Origin: JBAPRR01 sp049281195
GTDB taxonomy: Bacteria; Actinomycetota; Acidimicrobiia; Acidimicrobiales; CAVXTF01
Length of the DNA: 29,528 nt
Assembly: GCA_049281195.1 (NCBI GenBank)
Contig: JBAPRR010000171.1
Span: 1-29,528, forward strand
Direction: 5' to 3'
Position 1 is the first letter of the stretch. Each line of letters starts with the position of its first letter. This document shows, one piece after another, positions 15,326 to 23,525 of this stretch. The notes below the pieces were generated by a model that was given only the letters and a program-made list of their open reading frames with translations, was not told the DNA's origin and did not search any database. The translations under genes were made by a program, and so were the position numbers.

Positions 15326-16341
15326 GGATGGCACCCGACCTGTGAGTACTTGCTCGGGTAGGCCCCCGCCTTGGAGCACTGCACGATGACGTCGTCGGGG
15401 ATGAGAAGCGTGGGCACCGATACGTCAGCGAACGGTCCCGATCCGGTGGCGTTGGCGGCGTAGCGGCTGAACGCGGCGAGTACAGGAATGGCATTTCCGA
15501 AGTTGGTGCTCTCGGTTGCCAGCACCTGCGACACGGACTGCAGATCCTGAAGCAGCGTGGTCAGTTGGGACCGGTTGACCGAAAGGATGCTCGTTATCTG
15601 CGCGCTGAGCGTCGACGTCGCAGTAAAGAGCTGATCGATGGCGGTCTTACGTTGCTGGATGACCTGGAGCACCAAGTTGCTCTGCCCGAAGAGGTTGAAC
15701 AGTTGCTCGCTTCGGTTGGAGAGGACACCGCTCAACTTGGCACCCTGGGACACGATGGTCGCCAGCGCCCCCTGCTCGTTTCCGAGAACGTTGGAGAACT
15801 TGGCCAGTCCGTTGAACGCCTGCATCGTCTGGGTGTAAGAGGTGGCGTTCAGGTCCTGTGCGCTCACGTCCAACGACTTTTCGAGGTTGGGGATGTTGTA
15901 TTTGTCGATCTCCGCTCCGAGACCGGACAGGTCGGTGACTAGGTTGTACGGAACGCTGGTACGCGAAAGCGGGATCACCGATGAAAGGTCTCCCTTTCCC
16001 GATGGCGTGAGCTCCAGGTACTCGGTCCCGACCGGGCTGAGCACCTCCGCGGCGGCTGAGGTCTTCGAACCCAGGTGGACGTTCGAAGCCACGTTGAAGG
16101 TCATCTTCACCTTGGCTCCGGCGAGCGACATCCCGGTGATCGAGCCGACCTTTACGCCGTCAATGGTGACGATGTCGCCGGTCACGAGGCCACCCGTGTT
16201 CACGAAGTCGGCCGAGTAACCGGAGTTCGAATGGAAGAAGGGGAGGTTCGGGAATTGGAGGCCCGCCACCACCAGGACGATGACGACCACGACGCCGACC
16301 AAGCCGGTTACCGCCCTGTTGCGTTCGCGGAAGCGCTTCAC
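15322..16341 (-). CDS. mceC: Mce family protein, position C
   Basis: A 339-residue Mce protein. The start is taken as GTG at 16341 because it forms GTGA with the mceB stop and yields a normal anchor (VKRFRERNRAVTGLVG then VVVVIVLVVAGLQF); a GTG six bases earlier (16347) is equally in frame. Upstream ATGs reading into mceB would add an unrelated Arg-rich extension. The MCE domain is YSADFVNTGGLVTGDIVTIDGVKVGSITGMSL...EVLSPVGTEYLELTP, followed by a helical segment with Gln/Ser/Leu-rich heptads. The C-terminus carries two cysteines (QCSKAG, VGCHP). No Shine-Dalgarno is obvious, which fits translational coupling to mceB. Confidence 0.92.
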   Translation of the reverse strand: MKRFRERNRAVTGLVGVVVVIVLVVAGLQFPNLPFFHSNSGYSADFVNTGGLVTGDIVTIDGVKVGSITGMSLAGAKVKMTFNVASNVHLGSKTSAAAEVLSPVGTEYLELTPSGKGDLSSVIPLSRTSVPYNLVTDLSGLGAEIDKYNIPNLEKSLDVSAQDLNATSYTQTMQAFNGLAKFSNVLGNEQGALATIVSQGAKLSGVLSNRSEQLFNLFGQSNLVLQVIQQRKTAIDQLFTATSTLSAQITSILSVNRSQLTTLLQDLQSVSQVLATESTNFGNAIPVLAAFSRYAANATGSGPFADVSVPTLLIPDDVIVQCSKAGAYPSKYSQVGCHP

Positions 16342-17429
16342 GAGCACGCCGCCGTGTGGTCGGCCTGGTCGCCTGCGGCACCTGAGGGAAGCGTCACCGG
16401 ATCGGGAAACTGCGGCGGGCTGACTCCGGGAACCAACGAGATGTCGAGGGATCCGTGCACGTTGATAGTCAGGTTGCACAGGTAGACATTGAGCCAGCTA
16501 CCGCTGCTCTGGATCTTGGTGAGGACGTTCACCAGCCCGGGGAAACCGGCCAGGACACCGTTCAGGCCCTGCTGGTCATCAGAAAGCGTCTGCACATCGC
16601 GCGACAGGGTCTGGATGTCGGTGTTCAGATCGGGCTGCGACTGGTTGATCAGGTTGCTCGTCGTCGACTCGAGGGTCGACATGTTGTCGATCGCAGAGCC
16701 CAGCGCGGTGCGTGAGGAGGCGATGCCTTTCACGAGGGTGTCGAAGTTCCCGATCAACTGCCCGAGCTGCGTGTCGTGAACCCCGACGGTATTGAGCAAT
16801 GTGGACAGGTTGTTCAGCAAGGTGGAGATCACCTGCTGGCGGTCGGCCAGGTTCTGCGTGATGACCGCGGTTTCCTGGACCAGGCTCTGCACGGTTCCTT
16901 CCTCACCCTGGAACACGTCGATGATCGATCCGGTGAGCTCGTTCACCTGGTTCGGAGCGAGAGCTGAGAACAATGGTTGGAACCCGTCGAACACGGCGGT
17001 CAGGTTGATGGCAGGGGTCGTCTGCGACAAGGGGATCACGGCACCGCTCTGGAGGGGCTTGCCCCCCGGCTTACCCGGCAGGATCGCCAGAAAACGTTGA
17101 CCGAGGAGGTTCTCGAAGTGGATGGTGGCGAGCGTCGTGGTCGTGAGACGCTGCGAGGTGTCGAGGCTGAATGAGATCACCGCGTGGTTGTGCTGGAGCG
17201 AGACCGCGGTGACCTTCCCCACCTCTACGCCGGCGATCCGCACGGTGTCGCCGGCCTGTAGCCCCGAAGCGTTGGTGAAATCGGCGGAGTACCCGGCTGC
17301 GGGGTGTGTGTCGATGTCGAGCAGCGAGGTGATGACTATCGACGTCACCAGAACCGACACGATCGTGAACACGACGACCTTGAAGATCGTGAGAGGAAGA
17401 CCGGGGTGGGGGTGTCGCGTGCGGCTCAC
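16338..17429 (-). CDS. mceB: Mce family protein, position B
   Basis: A 363-residue Mce protein starting with GTG at 17429, overlapping the mceA stop (GTGA). The N-terminus is short and basic (MSRTRHPHPG) before one hydrophobic anchor (TIFKVVVFTIVSVLVTSIVITSLL). The MCE domain reads YSADFTNASGLQAGDTVRIAGVEVGKVTAVSL...IHFENLLGQRFLAILPG, the expected FxxAxGLxxGxxVRxxGxxVG pattern. The remainder is helical (VNELTGSIIDVFQGEEGTVQ...), matching the C-terminal Mce needle region. The very C-terminus is hydrophilic with a Cys at the last-but-one residue. It should be an outward-facing subunit of the Mce hexamer. Confidence 0.93.
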   Translation of the reverse strand: MSRTRHPHPGLPLTIFKVVVFTIVSVLVTSIVITSLLDIDTHPAAGYSADFTNASGLQAGDTVRIAGVEVGKVTAVSLQHNHAVISFSLDTSQRLTTTTLATIHFENLLGQRFLAILPGKPGGKPLQSGAVIPLSQTTPAINLTAVFDGFQPLFSALAPNQVNELTGSIIDVFQGEEGTVQSLVQETAVITQNLADRQQVISTLLNNLSTLLNTVGVHDTQLGQLIGNFDTLVKGIASSRTALGSAIDNMSTLESTTSNLINQSQPDLNTDIQTLSRDVQTLSDDQQGLNGVLAGFPGLVNVLTKIQSSGSWLNVYLCNLTINVHGSLDISLVPGVSPPQFPDPVTLPSGAAGDQADHTAACS

Positions 17430-18793
17430 TGGTGGACGAGCCCTTCGAGGACGGGGGAGAGAAGAAGCGTCGAAACTGTCGGCGATGTGGGGTCCGACCC
17501 GGTGATCGAGCGCACGATCTGCGATATGGCGTTCGATTGGGCAGGCTCGGGCAACACCTGGCTCGGAGCATTCGAGATGGCGTTGTCGAGCTCGGCGACA
17601 GTGGCATGCTCACTCGAGGTGAGGCTGGTGCCGGCGGGAATGGATCCCGCGGACGTGTAGGTGGCCGGGTTCACGTATCCGGGGCCGAGACCGGCGGAGA
17701 GGTACTCGTTGACGTCGGCACCACCGACTACGGCCAGACCTAGATCGGCCGGGTTGGCGACCACGACAGTGGTCGTCAGGTTGAGGTAGGGGCCCGACGA
17801 CTCGGCGGAGATCCATGCGTTGGCCCAGGAATTGAATCCTTCGAGGAGATGGGCGATCTCGGTCGGGTTCTGCGAGATGTCCTGCAGGAAAGGTGCGGAA
17901 TCGGCGGTCAGGACTTCGTAGGGTTGCTGGATCGCGGTGAGGAGCTGCGACACGTCTCCGGCCAGGCTCGCTCCTCCACTGATTGCGTTCCTGACATTCG
18001 TGGCGTCGGAAGTGATGGTGTGTCCCGTGGTGGTCTGGTTGGCCAGGATCTGCAGAATGTCAGGCGTCGAAGCGGCGAACTGGTTCGCCACGGGGACGAG
18101 GGTGTTCAGGTTCGAAACAACGGTGGGCCAAAGAGGGAGCATCTCTTTGAAGTAGTTGTTCCCCTTGTCGAAGTTCTTGCCGAGGGACGTCCCCTGGCCC
18201 TGGAGAGCTCCGGCAAGAGCAGTGAGCGCTGCGTCGAGTCGTGCGGGGTGGAGGCTTATCAGCAGGTAGTCGAGGTCTCCGAGCGTGGCCTGGAGGGATG
18301 CCGTCTGCCCGGTAGTCAGAGCCGGGATGGTCGCTCCCGCCTTCAGCGTCGCGGTGCCGGGATGGGCCGGAGGAACGAGAACGAGGTACGCGTCACCGAA
18401 AAACGAAACCGGCGTTTCGGTGGCGTGCACGCCGGCAGGGATCGACGACAGCATCGACGGCTTCAGGTGCAGAGTGACGCTGACCAGTCCGCCCGGGACG
18501 GACTTCCCCTCGCTCGAGACCTCTCCAACCGTCACATTGCGGTACTCGACAGGAGCGTTGAGCGCCACCGCGGTAGACGACGCGGGGAGTTCAGCATCGA
18601 CCGTCGTGTACGTGGCGAATTCGCCTCCGAACGCCTCGAAGATGACGACTACGCCGACTACGAGGACCAAGATGAGAGTGGTTCCCAAGGTGAGGAGTCG
18701 CCACGTCCACGTGCGCGGCGCACGGATCGTGGGCTTGGGCGCAGGGGCCGGAGCAGGCGCGGAGCTCGGTCTTGGAGGCGCGACGACGCTCAT
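17426..18793 (-). CDS. mceA: Mce family protein, position A
   Basis: The longest Mce subunit here (455 residues) and the first after the permeases. A Pro/Ala-rich cytoplasmic leader (APPRPSSAPAPAPAPKP) precedes the membrane anchor (LLTLGTTLILVLVVGVVVIFEAF, ~33-55). The MCE domain is less canonical than in the other five (VALNAPVEYRNVTVGEVSSEGKSVPGG...TETPVSFFGDAYLVLVPP) but keeps the VxYRxVxVGxV core. The C-terminal half is long and helical. The ATG at 18793 makes ATGA with the yrbEB stop. The extended leader is unusual and could contact MceG or the cytoplasmic face. Binding substrate is not predictable, but neighbouring Ltp genes suggest sterols. Confidence 0.92.
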   Translation of the reverse strand: MSVVAPPRPSSAPAPAPAPKPTIRAPRTWTWRLLTLGTTLILVLVVGVVVIFEAFGGEFATYTTVDAELPASSTAVALNAPVEYRNVTVGEVSSEGKSVPGGLVSVTLHLKPSMLSSIPAGVHATETPVSFFGDAYLVLVPPAHPGTATLKAGATIPALTTGQTASLQATLGDLDYLLISLHPARLDAALTALAGALQGQGTSLGKNFDKGNNYFKEMLPLWPTVVSNLNTLVPVANQFAASTPDILQILANQTTTGHTITSDATNVRNAISGGASLAGDVSQLLTAIQQPYEVLTADSAPFLQDISQNPTEIAHLLEGFNSWANAWISAESSGPYLNLTTTVVVANPADLGLAVVGGADVNEYLSAGLGPGYVNPATYTSAGSIPAGTSLTSSEHATVAELDNAISNAPSQVLPEPAQSNAISQIVRSITGSDPTSPTVSTLLLSPVLEGLVHQ

Positions 18794-19671
18794 CCGGTTA
18801 CCTTCACCGGCACCGATACACCCCAGAAGAGGACGGTCATGAGCATGTCCGACAGCGCGATGAGGACCGTGCTCGTTCTGATGGCGCGCCCGGCCGCCCG
18901 ACCCACACCCTCAGGTCCGCCGGACGCGGTGTAGCCGTAGTAGCAGTGGACGATCGTCACCAGGATCGCGAAGACGATCACCTTGAGCACCGAGAAAAAG
19001 ACGTCACTGCGGTTGAGGAACAGGTAGAAGTAGTGCAGGTAAGTGCCTGTGCCCTGGTGCGCAATGGCGATGACCGACAGCTGGGTGGCGAGATACGCGC
19101 CGGACAGCGCGAGCAGGTAGAGAGGGATGACCGCGATGAGGGCGGCTATCAGGCGCGTCGTGATCAGGTATGGAAGCGACGGGACGGACATGACCTCGAG
19201 AGCGTCGATCTCTTCGTTGACACGCATGGCTCCGAGCTGCGCGGTGAACCGGCAGCCCATCTGGGCCGCCAGGCCATAGCCGGCGAGAAGGGGCGCCAGC
19301 TCGCGGGTGTTGCCATCAGCGGAGAGCAGGCCGGCCAATGGCGCCAGGCCGATGATGTTCAGTCCCTGCAGTCCTTCGATGCCGAGCTGTACACCTACGA
19401 CAGAGGCCAAAAGTGCGGACACGAACACGGTGCTCGCCGCGATCGCCAGGATCCCGCCCCCGAAGGTGACCTCGGCGATCATCCGCCACACCTCCTGGCG
19501 GTGGTAGCGCAGGGTCGAAGGGATGGCCTTCACCACTGCGATGACGAACGAGAGCAACTCGCCGAGCCACACAATGCGGTTTCGGACCCGGTAGCCGAGA
19601 TTCACGCCACGGTAAACGAAAGGGCGAACCAGCGAGTTCGTCCGTGAAGCGATGGGCAGGCGCGCAGTCAT
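18790..19671 (-). CDS. yrbEB: YrbE/MlaE-type permease B of the Mce importer
   Basis: A 293-residue integral membrane protein of the MlaE/YrbE permease family (about five to six helices). Recognisable parts are the interface region RELAPLLAGYGLAAQMGCRFTAQLGAMRVNEEIDALEVMSVPSLPYLITTRLIAA, which contains the conserved cytoplasmic E-I-D-A-L loop that docks on the MceG ATPase, and the C-terminal GGPEGVGRAAGRAIRTSTV. It pairs with YrbEA to form the membrane channel of the Mce transporter. The ATG at 19671 has GAGGA seven bases before it, and no earlier start exists in frame before a stop, so it is secure. Sixty-three bases separate it from the yrbEA stop; see the repeat feature there. Confidence 0.94.
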   Translation of the reverse strand: MTARLPIASRTNSLVRPFVYRGVNLGYRVRNRIVWLGELLSFVIAVVKAIPSTLRYHRQEVWRMIAEVTFGGGILAIAASTVFVSALLASVVGVQLGIEGLQGLNIIGLAPLAGLLSADGNTRELAPLLAGYGLAAQMGCRFTAQLGAMRVNEEIDALEVMSVPSLPYLITTRLIAALIAVIPLYLLALSGAYLATQLSVIAIAHQGTGTYLHYFYLFLNRSDVFFSVLKVIVFAILVTIVHCYYGYTASGGPEGVGRAAGRAIRTSTVLIALSDMLMTVLFWGVSVPVKVTG

Positions 19672-19749
19672 GACTGGTTCCTCGAAGCGAAACTCATAGG
19701 ACGCGTGGGCTCATACGTGGGCTCATCCGACGGCTCATAGGACGCGTGG
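19668..19749 (-). repeat. Tandem repeat creating two mini-ORFs linked by ATGA overlaps between yrbEA and yrbEB
   Basis: A 16-base perfect direct repeat (CTCATAGGACGCGTGG on the plus strand) occurs at 19693-19708 and 19734-19749, with two partial copies of the GCTCAT unit between them. Read leftward, the yrbEA TGA (19735-19737) overlaps an ATG opening a 14-codon ORF (19738 to 19694, MSRRMSPRMSPRVL). Its TGA overlaps another ATG opening a 9-codon ORF (19697 to 19668, MSFASRNQS), whose TGA overlaps the yrbEB ATG. The first mini-ORF ends PRVL like yrbEA, as expected from duplication. The arrangement is seen directly; whether the peptides are made is unknown. Confidence 0.7.
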
Positions 19750-20652
19750 TGGCACGATGGCCAAAAAGACGTCGGTGATGATCAGGTTGAGAAGGAAGAG
19801 CCCGATTCCGGTGATGACGACTGATCTGTTGACCGCCTCGCCGACGCCCGCGGGGCCTTTTTTCGCGGTGAGTCCCTGGTGCGAGGCGACCACGGCCGCC
19901 ATGAGACCGAACACCGCCGCTTTGAACATCGACTCGATGGCGTCGGATGGTTGGGCGAACGTGCTGAACGAGTCGAGGAACCCACCGGCGCTCGTGTGGA
20001 GGATGTACACCGACGCCACGTACCCGCTCATGATCCCGGCGAAGGCGACGAGCCCGTTGACGAGCAGGGCGACGACGACGGTCGCGAGCACCCGCGGTGC
20101 CACCAGACGCTCCACCGGGTCGACCGCCATTACCCACATGGCGTCGATCTCGTCGCGCATCGTTCTCGCACCGAGGTCTGAACAGATTGCCGAACCACCG
20201 GCCCCGGAAAGGAGGATCGCGGTGATCACCGGTGCGGCTTCGCGCACGATGCCGATGGCGTCGACTGCTCCGACGATCGCAGACGCCCCGATCTGAACGG
20301 CCAGCCCGCCCACTTCTAGAACGAGGACGAGACCGAAGGCGATGGCGATGAGCATCGCCGGCAGCACCGTCACCGAGATGAGGAACCAGGTCTGCTCGAA
20401 GAACTCCGCCCACGAGAAGCGCCGGTGGATGATCGCAGAACCCGTCGACCACACCGCGTCCATCAACATGGCGCAGATGTCGCCGATGATCGCGAAGGCG
20501 TTTACCACCTTGCTGCGCCCGTCTGAGAGGTTTCCCGAAAGCCACTCCGACCCGATGGGCACCATGGGCTCGGAATACCTGGCGGAACCGCTCTTCTTTC
20601 GGGGCGCCGGATCGGTTGCCTCACCGGGGGCAGGGGTCAGTTGGTCAGTCAC
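19735..20652 (-). CDS. yrbEA: YrbE/MlaE-type permease A of the Mce importer
   Basis: Up to 305 residues from a GTG at 20652. The core is a MlaE-family permease: helices around 80-130 (TWFLISVTVLPAMLIAIAFGLVLVLEVGGLAVQIG), the cytoplasmic coupling region CSDLGARTMRDEIDAMWVMAVDPVERLVAPRVLATVVV, and the C-terminal KKGPAGVGEAVNRSVVITG. It forms the translocation path with YrbEB and is powered by the MceG ATPase. Residues 1-50 are a hydrophilic, Pro-rich N-terminus longer than in mycobacterial YrbE4A; no good ribosome-binding site precedes GTG 20652, so an internal start (Met30) cannot be excluded. It is the first gene of the mce operon, and 20653-20810 must hold its promoter; a CTCTTTCGT direct repeat lies about 10 bases upstream on the leftward strand. 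Confidence 0.92.
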   Translation of the reverse strand: MTDQLTPAPGEATDPAPRKKSGSARYSEPMVPIGSEWLSGNLSDGRSKVVNAFAIIGDICAMLMDAVWSTGSAIIHRRFSWAEFFEQTWFLISVTVLPAMLIAIAFGLVLVLEVGGLAVQIGASAIVGAVDAIGIVREAAPVITAILLSGAGGSAICSDLGARTMRDEIDAMWVMAVDPVERLVAPRVLATVVVALLVNGLVAFAGIMSGYVASVYILHTSAGGFLDSFSTFAQPSDAIESMFKAAVFGLMAAVVASHQGLTAKKGPAGVGEAVNRSVVITGIGLFLLNLIITDVFLAIVPPRVL

Positions 20653-20810
20653 TGCGTTACGAAAGAGACGAAAGAGACAGGTGCGGCACCGCGACGCGCG
20701 TCATCGTGTTGAAGGCGCGATCACAGATGAACGAGAGGAACATTGCTGGGCTTGCTACCCGTTTGCAAGCGTCAGGAAACTTTGAGAGTGGGTGAGATTC
20801 TCGAAAATAG

Positions 20811-20844
20811 AGAAGGGGTCCCGCCCGCAGGCGGAACCCCTTCT
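20811..20844 (-). terminator. Intrinsic terminator after the second small secreted-protein gene
   Basis: A hairpin with 15-base arms and one mismatch (20811-20825 and 20830-20844, loop CGCA) lies 64 bases beyond the leftward stop at 20908. On the leftward strand it is followed by TCTATTTT; the plus strand also has T-rich sequence after it, so it could work in both directions. It insulates the small secreted-protein gene from the mce operon. Confidence 0.75.
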
Positions 20845-20907
20845 TTGTGATTTCTTTAACGCTTAGTTCAGTTCATACAACCAGTCGCACGACTGGCGAC
20901 CAGCGGA

Positions 20908-21369
20908 TCAGACCTTGAACTTGGTGCCCGGGTACAGGCTCAGCGAAACGCCATTGAGGCAAACGTCACCCTTGAGCTTCTGCCCCTTCGGGATCGTCTT
21001 GGTCGTGCTCGAAGACACGGTGCCGGTGATGACGTACTCACTCCCGCCTGAAGGGCAGTCCGTGCCACTACCACTCGCGTAGTTGAACGAGGCGGTGGTG
21101 GTCTGGCCGTTCGCCCAAGTGATCGTGGCCGAGCTCGCAGGGGACGCCGGGAAAGATCCCGAGCCGCCGGTTGATCCGGTGCCTTTGCAGCCGGTGACCG
21201 TTCCCGTGCCGCCGACCGTTCCGGATAGAGAAGTGCACTTGACTGCTGCTGCCGCTGCGGCCGGCTTCGCAGCCGCCGATGCGTTCGCTGCAAACGCCAG
21301 GGAGCCCAACGAGACCGGAACGAGGACAGCCGGTACAAGCAGAGCCCTGGACAAACGTGTACGGAACAT
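20908..21369 (-). CDS. Small secreted four-cysteine protein, tandem paralogue 2
   Basis: A 153-residue secreted protein. The start ATG at 21369 is supported by GGAGGGG nine bases upstream and by identity with the neighbouring paralogue (MFRTRLSRALL). A signal peptide with an Ala-rich cleavage region (AFAANASAAAKPA) is followed by a mature part of about 120 residues with four cysteines (VKCTSL, VTGCKG, GTDCPS, GDVCLN), a glycine/serine-rich stretch and the end SLSLYPGTKFKV. The length, tryptophan (TITWANGQTT) and alternating pattern suggest a compact beta-fold. No named domain was recognised. It has its own promoter region (21370-21688) and terminator and looks like an independently transcribed, abundant surface or exported protein; function unknown. 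Confidence 0.82.
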   Translation of the reverse strand: MFRTRLSRALLVPAVLVPVSLGSLAFAANASAAAKPAAAAAAVKCTSLSGTVGGTGTVTGCKGTGSTGGSGSFPASPASSATITWANGQTTTASFNYASGSGTDCPSGGSEYVITGTVSSSTTKTIPKGQKLKGDVCLNGVSLSLYPGTKFKV

Positions 21370-21688
21370 TTTGAGTATCCCCTCCTGCGCTTTCTGTTGT
21401 CGCGGCGTGTGTGCCGCATCCCGCTTTGGGTTTCGGTGCCGCTTCTCTGCGGGACCGGCATCGCTATACCCGTCAAATCTCAATCTCATGCATCTTCAAT
21501 CCACGTTGTTGGCATGTATGGAAGATCGATGCGGTTCTTCACATGTGACTCATACGTAACTTTCGGTGCATCCAGGTATTTGTCACTGTTCGAGACGGGC
21601 GAATCACCGAATGCGTACAAGCACGAGGCGAAATGGGGCCGCACTCAAACCGCAAATGGGGGACGGCAACGTGGGGCCGAGAATTTGA

Positions 21689-21717
21689 AGAGGGCCCCGC
21701 CGATGACGGAGCCCTCT
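21689..21717 (-). terminator. Hairpin terminator after the first small secreted-protein gene
   Basis: Arms 21689-21699 and 21707-21717 (AGAGGGCCCCG and its near-complement, one mismatch, loop of 7) lie 41 bases beyond the leftward stop at 21758, and the leftward strand continues TCAAATTCTC. The rest of 21370-21757 is non-coding and should contain the promoter of the next leftward gene. Confidence 0.6.
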
Positions 21718-21757
21718 CTCAAATACAACAGAGCACTGGTAAATCAGACCACGGGGA

Positions 21758-22216
21758 TCAGATCTTGAACTTCGTCCCCGGGTAGAGGCTCAGGGTGTCC
21801 TTCTTGGTGTTGACACAGATGTCGGCCTTGAACTTCTGACCGACCGGGATCGTGGGCGTCGAGCTGGACTGGACGGTCCCAGAAGCAATCTCCTCGGTAC
21901 TGTGCCTTCCGCAAAGGGTTCCCGAGCCGCTCGCGTAGTTGAAGGTCGTCGAGGTGGTCTGGCCATTGGTCCACGAGATCGTGGACGGGTTGGCGCCTGT
22001 CGTCGGGAAGGTCCCGCCTCCACCGGTCGAGCCGGTGCCGGTGCAGCCGCTAAGGCTGCCGGTTGCCCCGATCGTTCCGGTGAGGGTCGAGCACTTGACG
22101 GCAGATGTGGCCGGCTTCAGAGCGGACGCGCTGGACGCGAACGCCAAGGTGCCGACCGAAAGCGGGACGAGCACCGCCGGAATCAGCAGAGCCCTGGACA
22201 AACGTGTACGGAACAT
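21758..22216 (-). CDS. Small secreted four-cysteine protein, tandem paralogue 1
   Basis: A 152-residue paralogue of the gene at 20908-21369, alignable along its whole length: nearly the same signal peptide (MFRTRLSRALLIPAVLVP), the same order of four cysteines (VKCSTL, LSGCTG, GTLCGR, ADICVN), the shared TGSTGG, W-NGQTT and FNYASGSGT blocks, and the same ending SLYPGTKFKI. The ATG at 22216 is preferred over TTG 22219 because it matches the paralogue; GGGGG lies about eight bases upstream. Differences cluster in the loop after Cys3 (RHSTEEIAS against PSGGSEYVI). Tandem duplication with retained terminators implies both copies are expressed. Function is unknown. Confidence 0.82.
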   Translation of the reverse strand: MFRTRLSRALLIPAVLVPLSVGTLAFASSASALKPATSAVKCSTLTGTIGATGSLSGCTGTGSTGGGGTFPTTGANPSTISWTNGQTTSTTFNYASGSGTLCGRHSTEEIASGTVQSSSTPTIPVGQKFKADICVNTKKDTLSLYPGTKFKI

Positions 22217-22541
22217 CAAATAACCCCCTAAAAGGTGTGGTTTCCCTGCATGGACTAGTTCTCTTCTTCACTTACTTTCGTCAGCCACCTTGCAAAGGCC
22301 CCCATCTGATGTGCTTCAGATGTGTGCATGGATCCGCCGCAAGACTCGGCTCAAGGTATCCAAACGAGGGGCGTTTGTATACAGATACTGACGGTTTTGT
22401 CAGTCTTTGGGCCTGCTCAGAGGCAAAATCCTCAATATTGGGGAGTTCGGATACCAGCAGTATCGGATAATCCAGAGCTTTCTCCGGGGCGGTTCTCAGG
22501 GATGGTCGAGAAATCATCACACCCGTGATGGAGGATGGGTC
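22217..22541. promoter_or_regulatory. Divergent intergenic region with a 6-base palindromic arm pair
   Basis: This gap lies between the leftward secreted-protein gene and the rightward EamA operon and should carry promoters for both. ACTGAC (22387-22392) and GTCAGT (22399-22404) form a perfect inverted repeat around GGTTTT, which has the look of a TetR-type operator. A second small pair, GATAC and GTATC, surrounds CAGCA near 22460. No coding signal was accepted here: the reading frame of the EamA gene is open through it but lacks conserved sequence. Confidence 0.4.
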
Positions 22542-23525
22542 GTGACCCGGCGCGGCTGGATTCTGTTCGCGGCGCTGAGTGTGATCTGGGGGATCCCCTA
22601 CCTGCTCATAAGGGTGGCGGACGAAGCGGTGTCGCCCCCCACCCTGGTGCTCGCCCGAACGGCTATCGGCGCCGCGATCATCCTGCCTCTGGCCGCGTCG
22701 CGAGGAGAGCTGAAACCCATTCTCCCCAGATGGCGGACCCTGCTCATATATACAGCCGTCGAGGTCGCGATCCCGTGGGTCCTGCTGGCGCAGGCCGAGA
22801 AGCGGCTGGCGTCCTCACTATCGGGCCTCCTCGTCGCGGCCGTCCCTCTTATCGGGACCCTTCTGGTGCGGGTGGGAGGAGAGCGCCATCACCTATCGCG
22901 AGGTGCCCTGCTCGGCCTCGCAATCGGGATAGGTGGGGTGGCAGTGCTGGTCGGGTTCGACATCCACGGAGCCAACCTGACGTCCTTTGCTGCGATGGCG
23001 GTGGTGGCCACCGGTTACGCACTCGGGCCGATCATCATCAGCCGCAAGCTGTCCGACCTCCCGAGCACCGGGGTGGTCGGCTTTTCGCTCGGAGTCACCG
23101 CCATGGTCTACGCGCCATGGGGAATCATCGATCTGCCGAGCAGGATGCCCCCGGGCAGGGTCGTCGCGTCGATCATCGCGCTGGGCGTCGTGTGCACTGC
23201 TGCCGCGTTCCTATTCTTCTTCGCACTCATTGCCGAGGTGGGGCCGGTCAGGGCCACGGTCATCACCTACGTGAACCCGGCGGTGGCGGTGCTTTTGGGC
23301 GTCGTCTTACTGAACGAACCGTTCACGGCAACGACTGCGGTCGGCTTCGTGCTGATCCTCGGGGGGTCCGTACTGGCCACAGGAGGCGGGCGTCTACAGC
23401 GCGGGCCCACGTACACTGACGCTGTCCCTGGTCAGCCACCCGGAAATCCGGGTCTGCCCGTGGACGCCGGTCTCGAAAATTCGACACAAGAAGGGCAGAT
23501 GCCCCAAGGAGGTAACACCGGATGA
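22542..23525 (+). CDS. EamA/DMT-superfamily transporter (ten-helix type)
   Basis: A 327-residue multispanning protein of the drug/metabolite transporter superfamily. The first EamA repeat starts RGWILFAALSVIWGIPYLLIRVADEAVSPPTLVLARTAIGAAIILPLA and the second is around ATGYALGPIIISRKLSDLPSTGVVGFSLGVTAMV to TYVNPAVAVLLGVVLLNEPFTATTAVGFVLILGG, where VNPAVAVLLG and NEPFT are hallmark sequences of the family. About ten helices are visible; the last 40 residues are a hydrophilic tail. GTG 22542 is chosen since GGAGG lies seven bases ahead and the helices begin just after; the open frame extends to 22407 without conserved sequence. The stop overlaps the ferredoxin start (ATGA). Substrate (amino acid, drug or metabolite) is unknown. 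Confidence 0.9.
   Translation: MTRRGWILFAALSVIWGIPYLLIRVADEAVSPPTLVLARTAIGAAIILPLAASRGELKPILPRWRTLLIYTAVEVAIPWVLLAQAEKRLASSLSGLLVAAVPLIGTLLVRVGGERHHLSRGALLGLAIGIGGVAVLVGFDIHGANLTSFAAMAVVATGYALGPIIISRKLSDLPSTGVVGFSLGVTAMVYAPWGIIDLPSRMPPGRVVASIIALGVVCTAAAFLFFFALIAEVGPVRATVITYVNPAVAVLLGVVLLNEPFTATTAVGFVLILGGSVLATGGGRLQRGPTYTDAVPGQPPGNPGLPVDAGLENSTQEGQMPQGGNTG

Noticed and set aside
12388..15361. Long rightward open frames (for example 13278-14549 and 14087-15361) opposite the mce genes
   Set aside because: They are antisense shadows of mceD, mceE and mceF, which have clear MCE domains, membrane anchors and coupled starts; the shadow proteins are Arg/Gly/His-rich without motifs.
19694..20545. 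A 283-codon leftward frame within yrbEA
   Set aside because: Arg/His-rich frame-shifted reading of the YrbE permease. Only its last 14 codons are of interest, as the mini-ORF described at the yrbEA/yrbEB junction.
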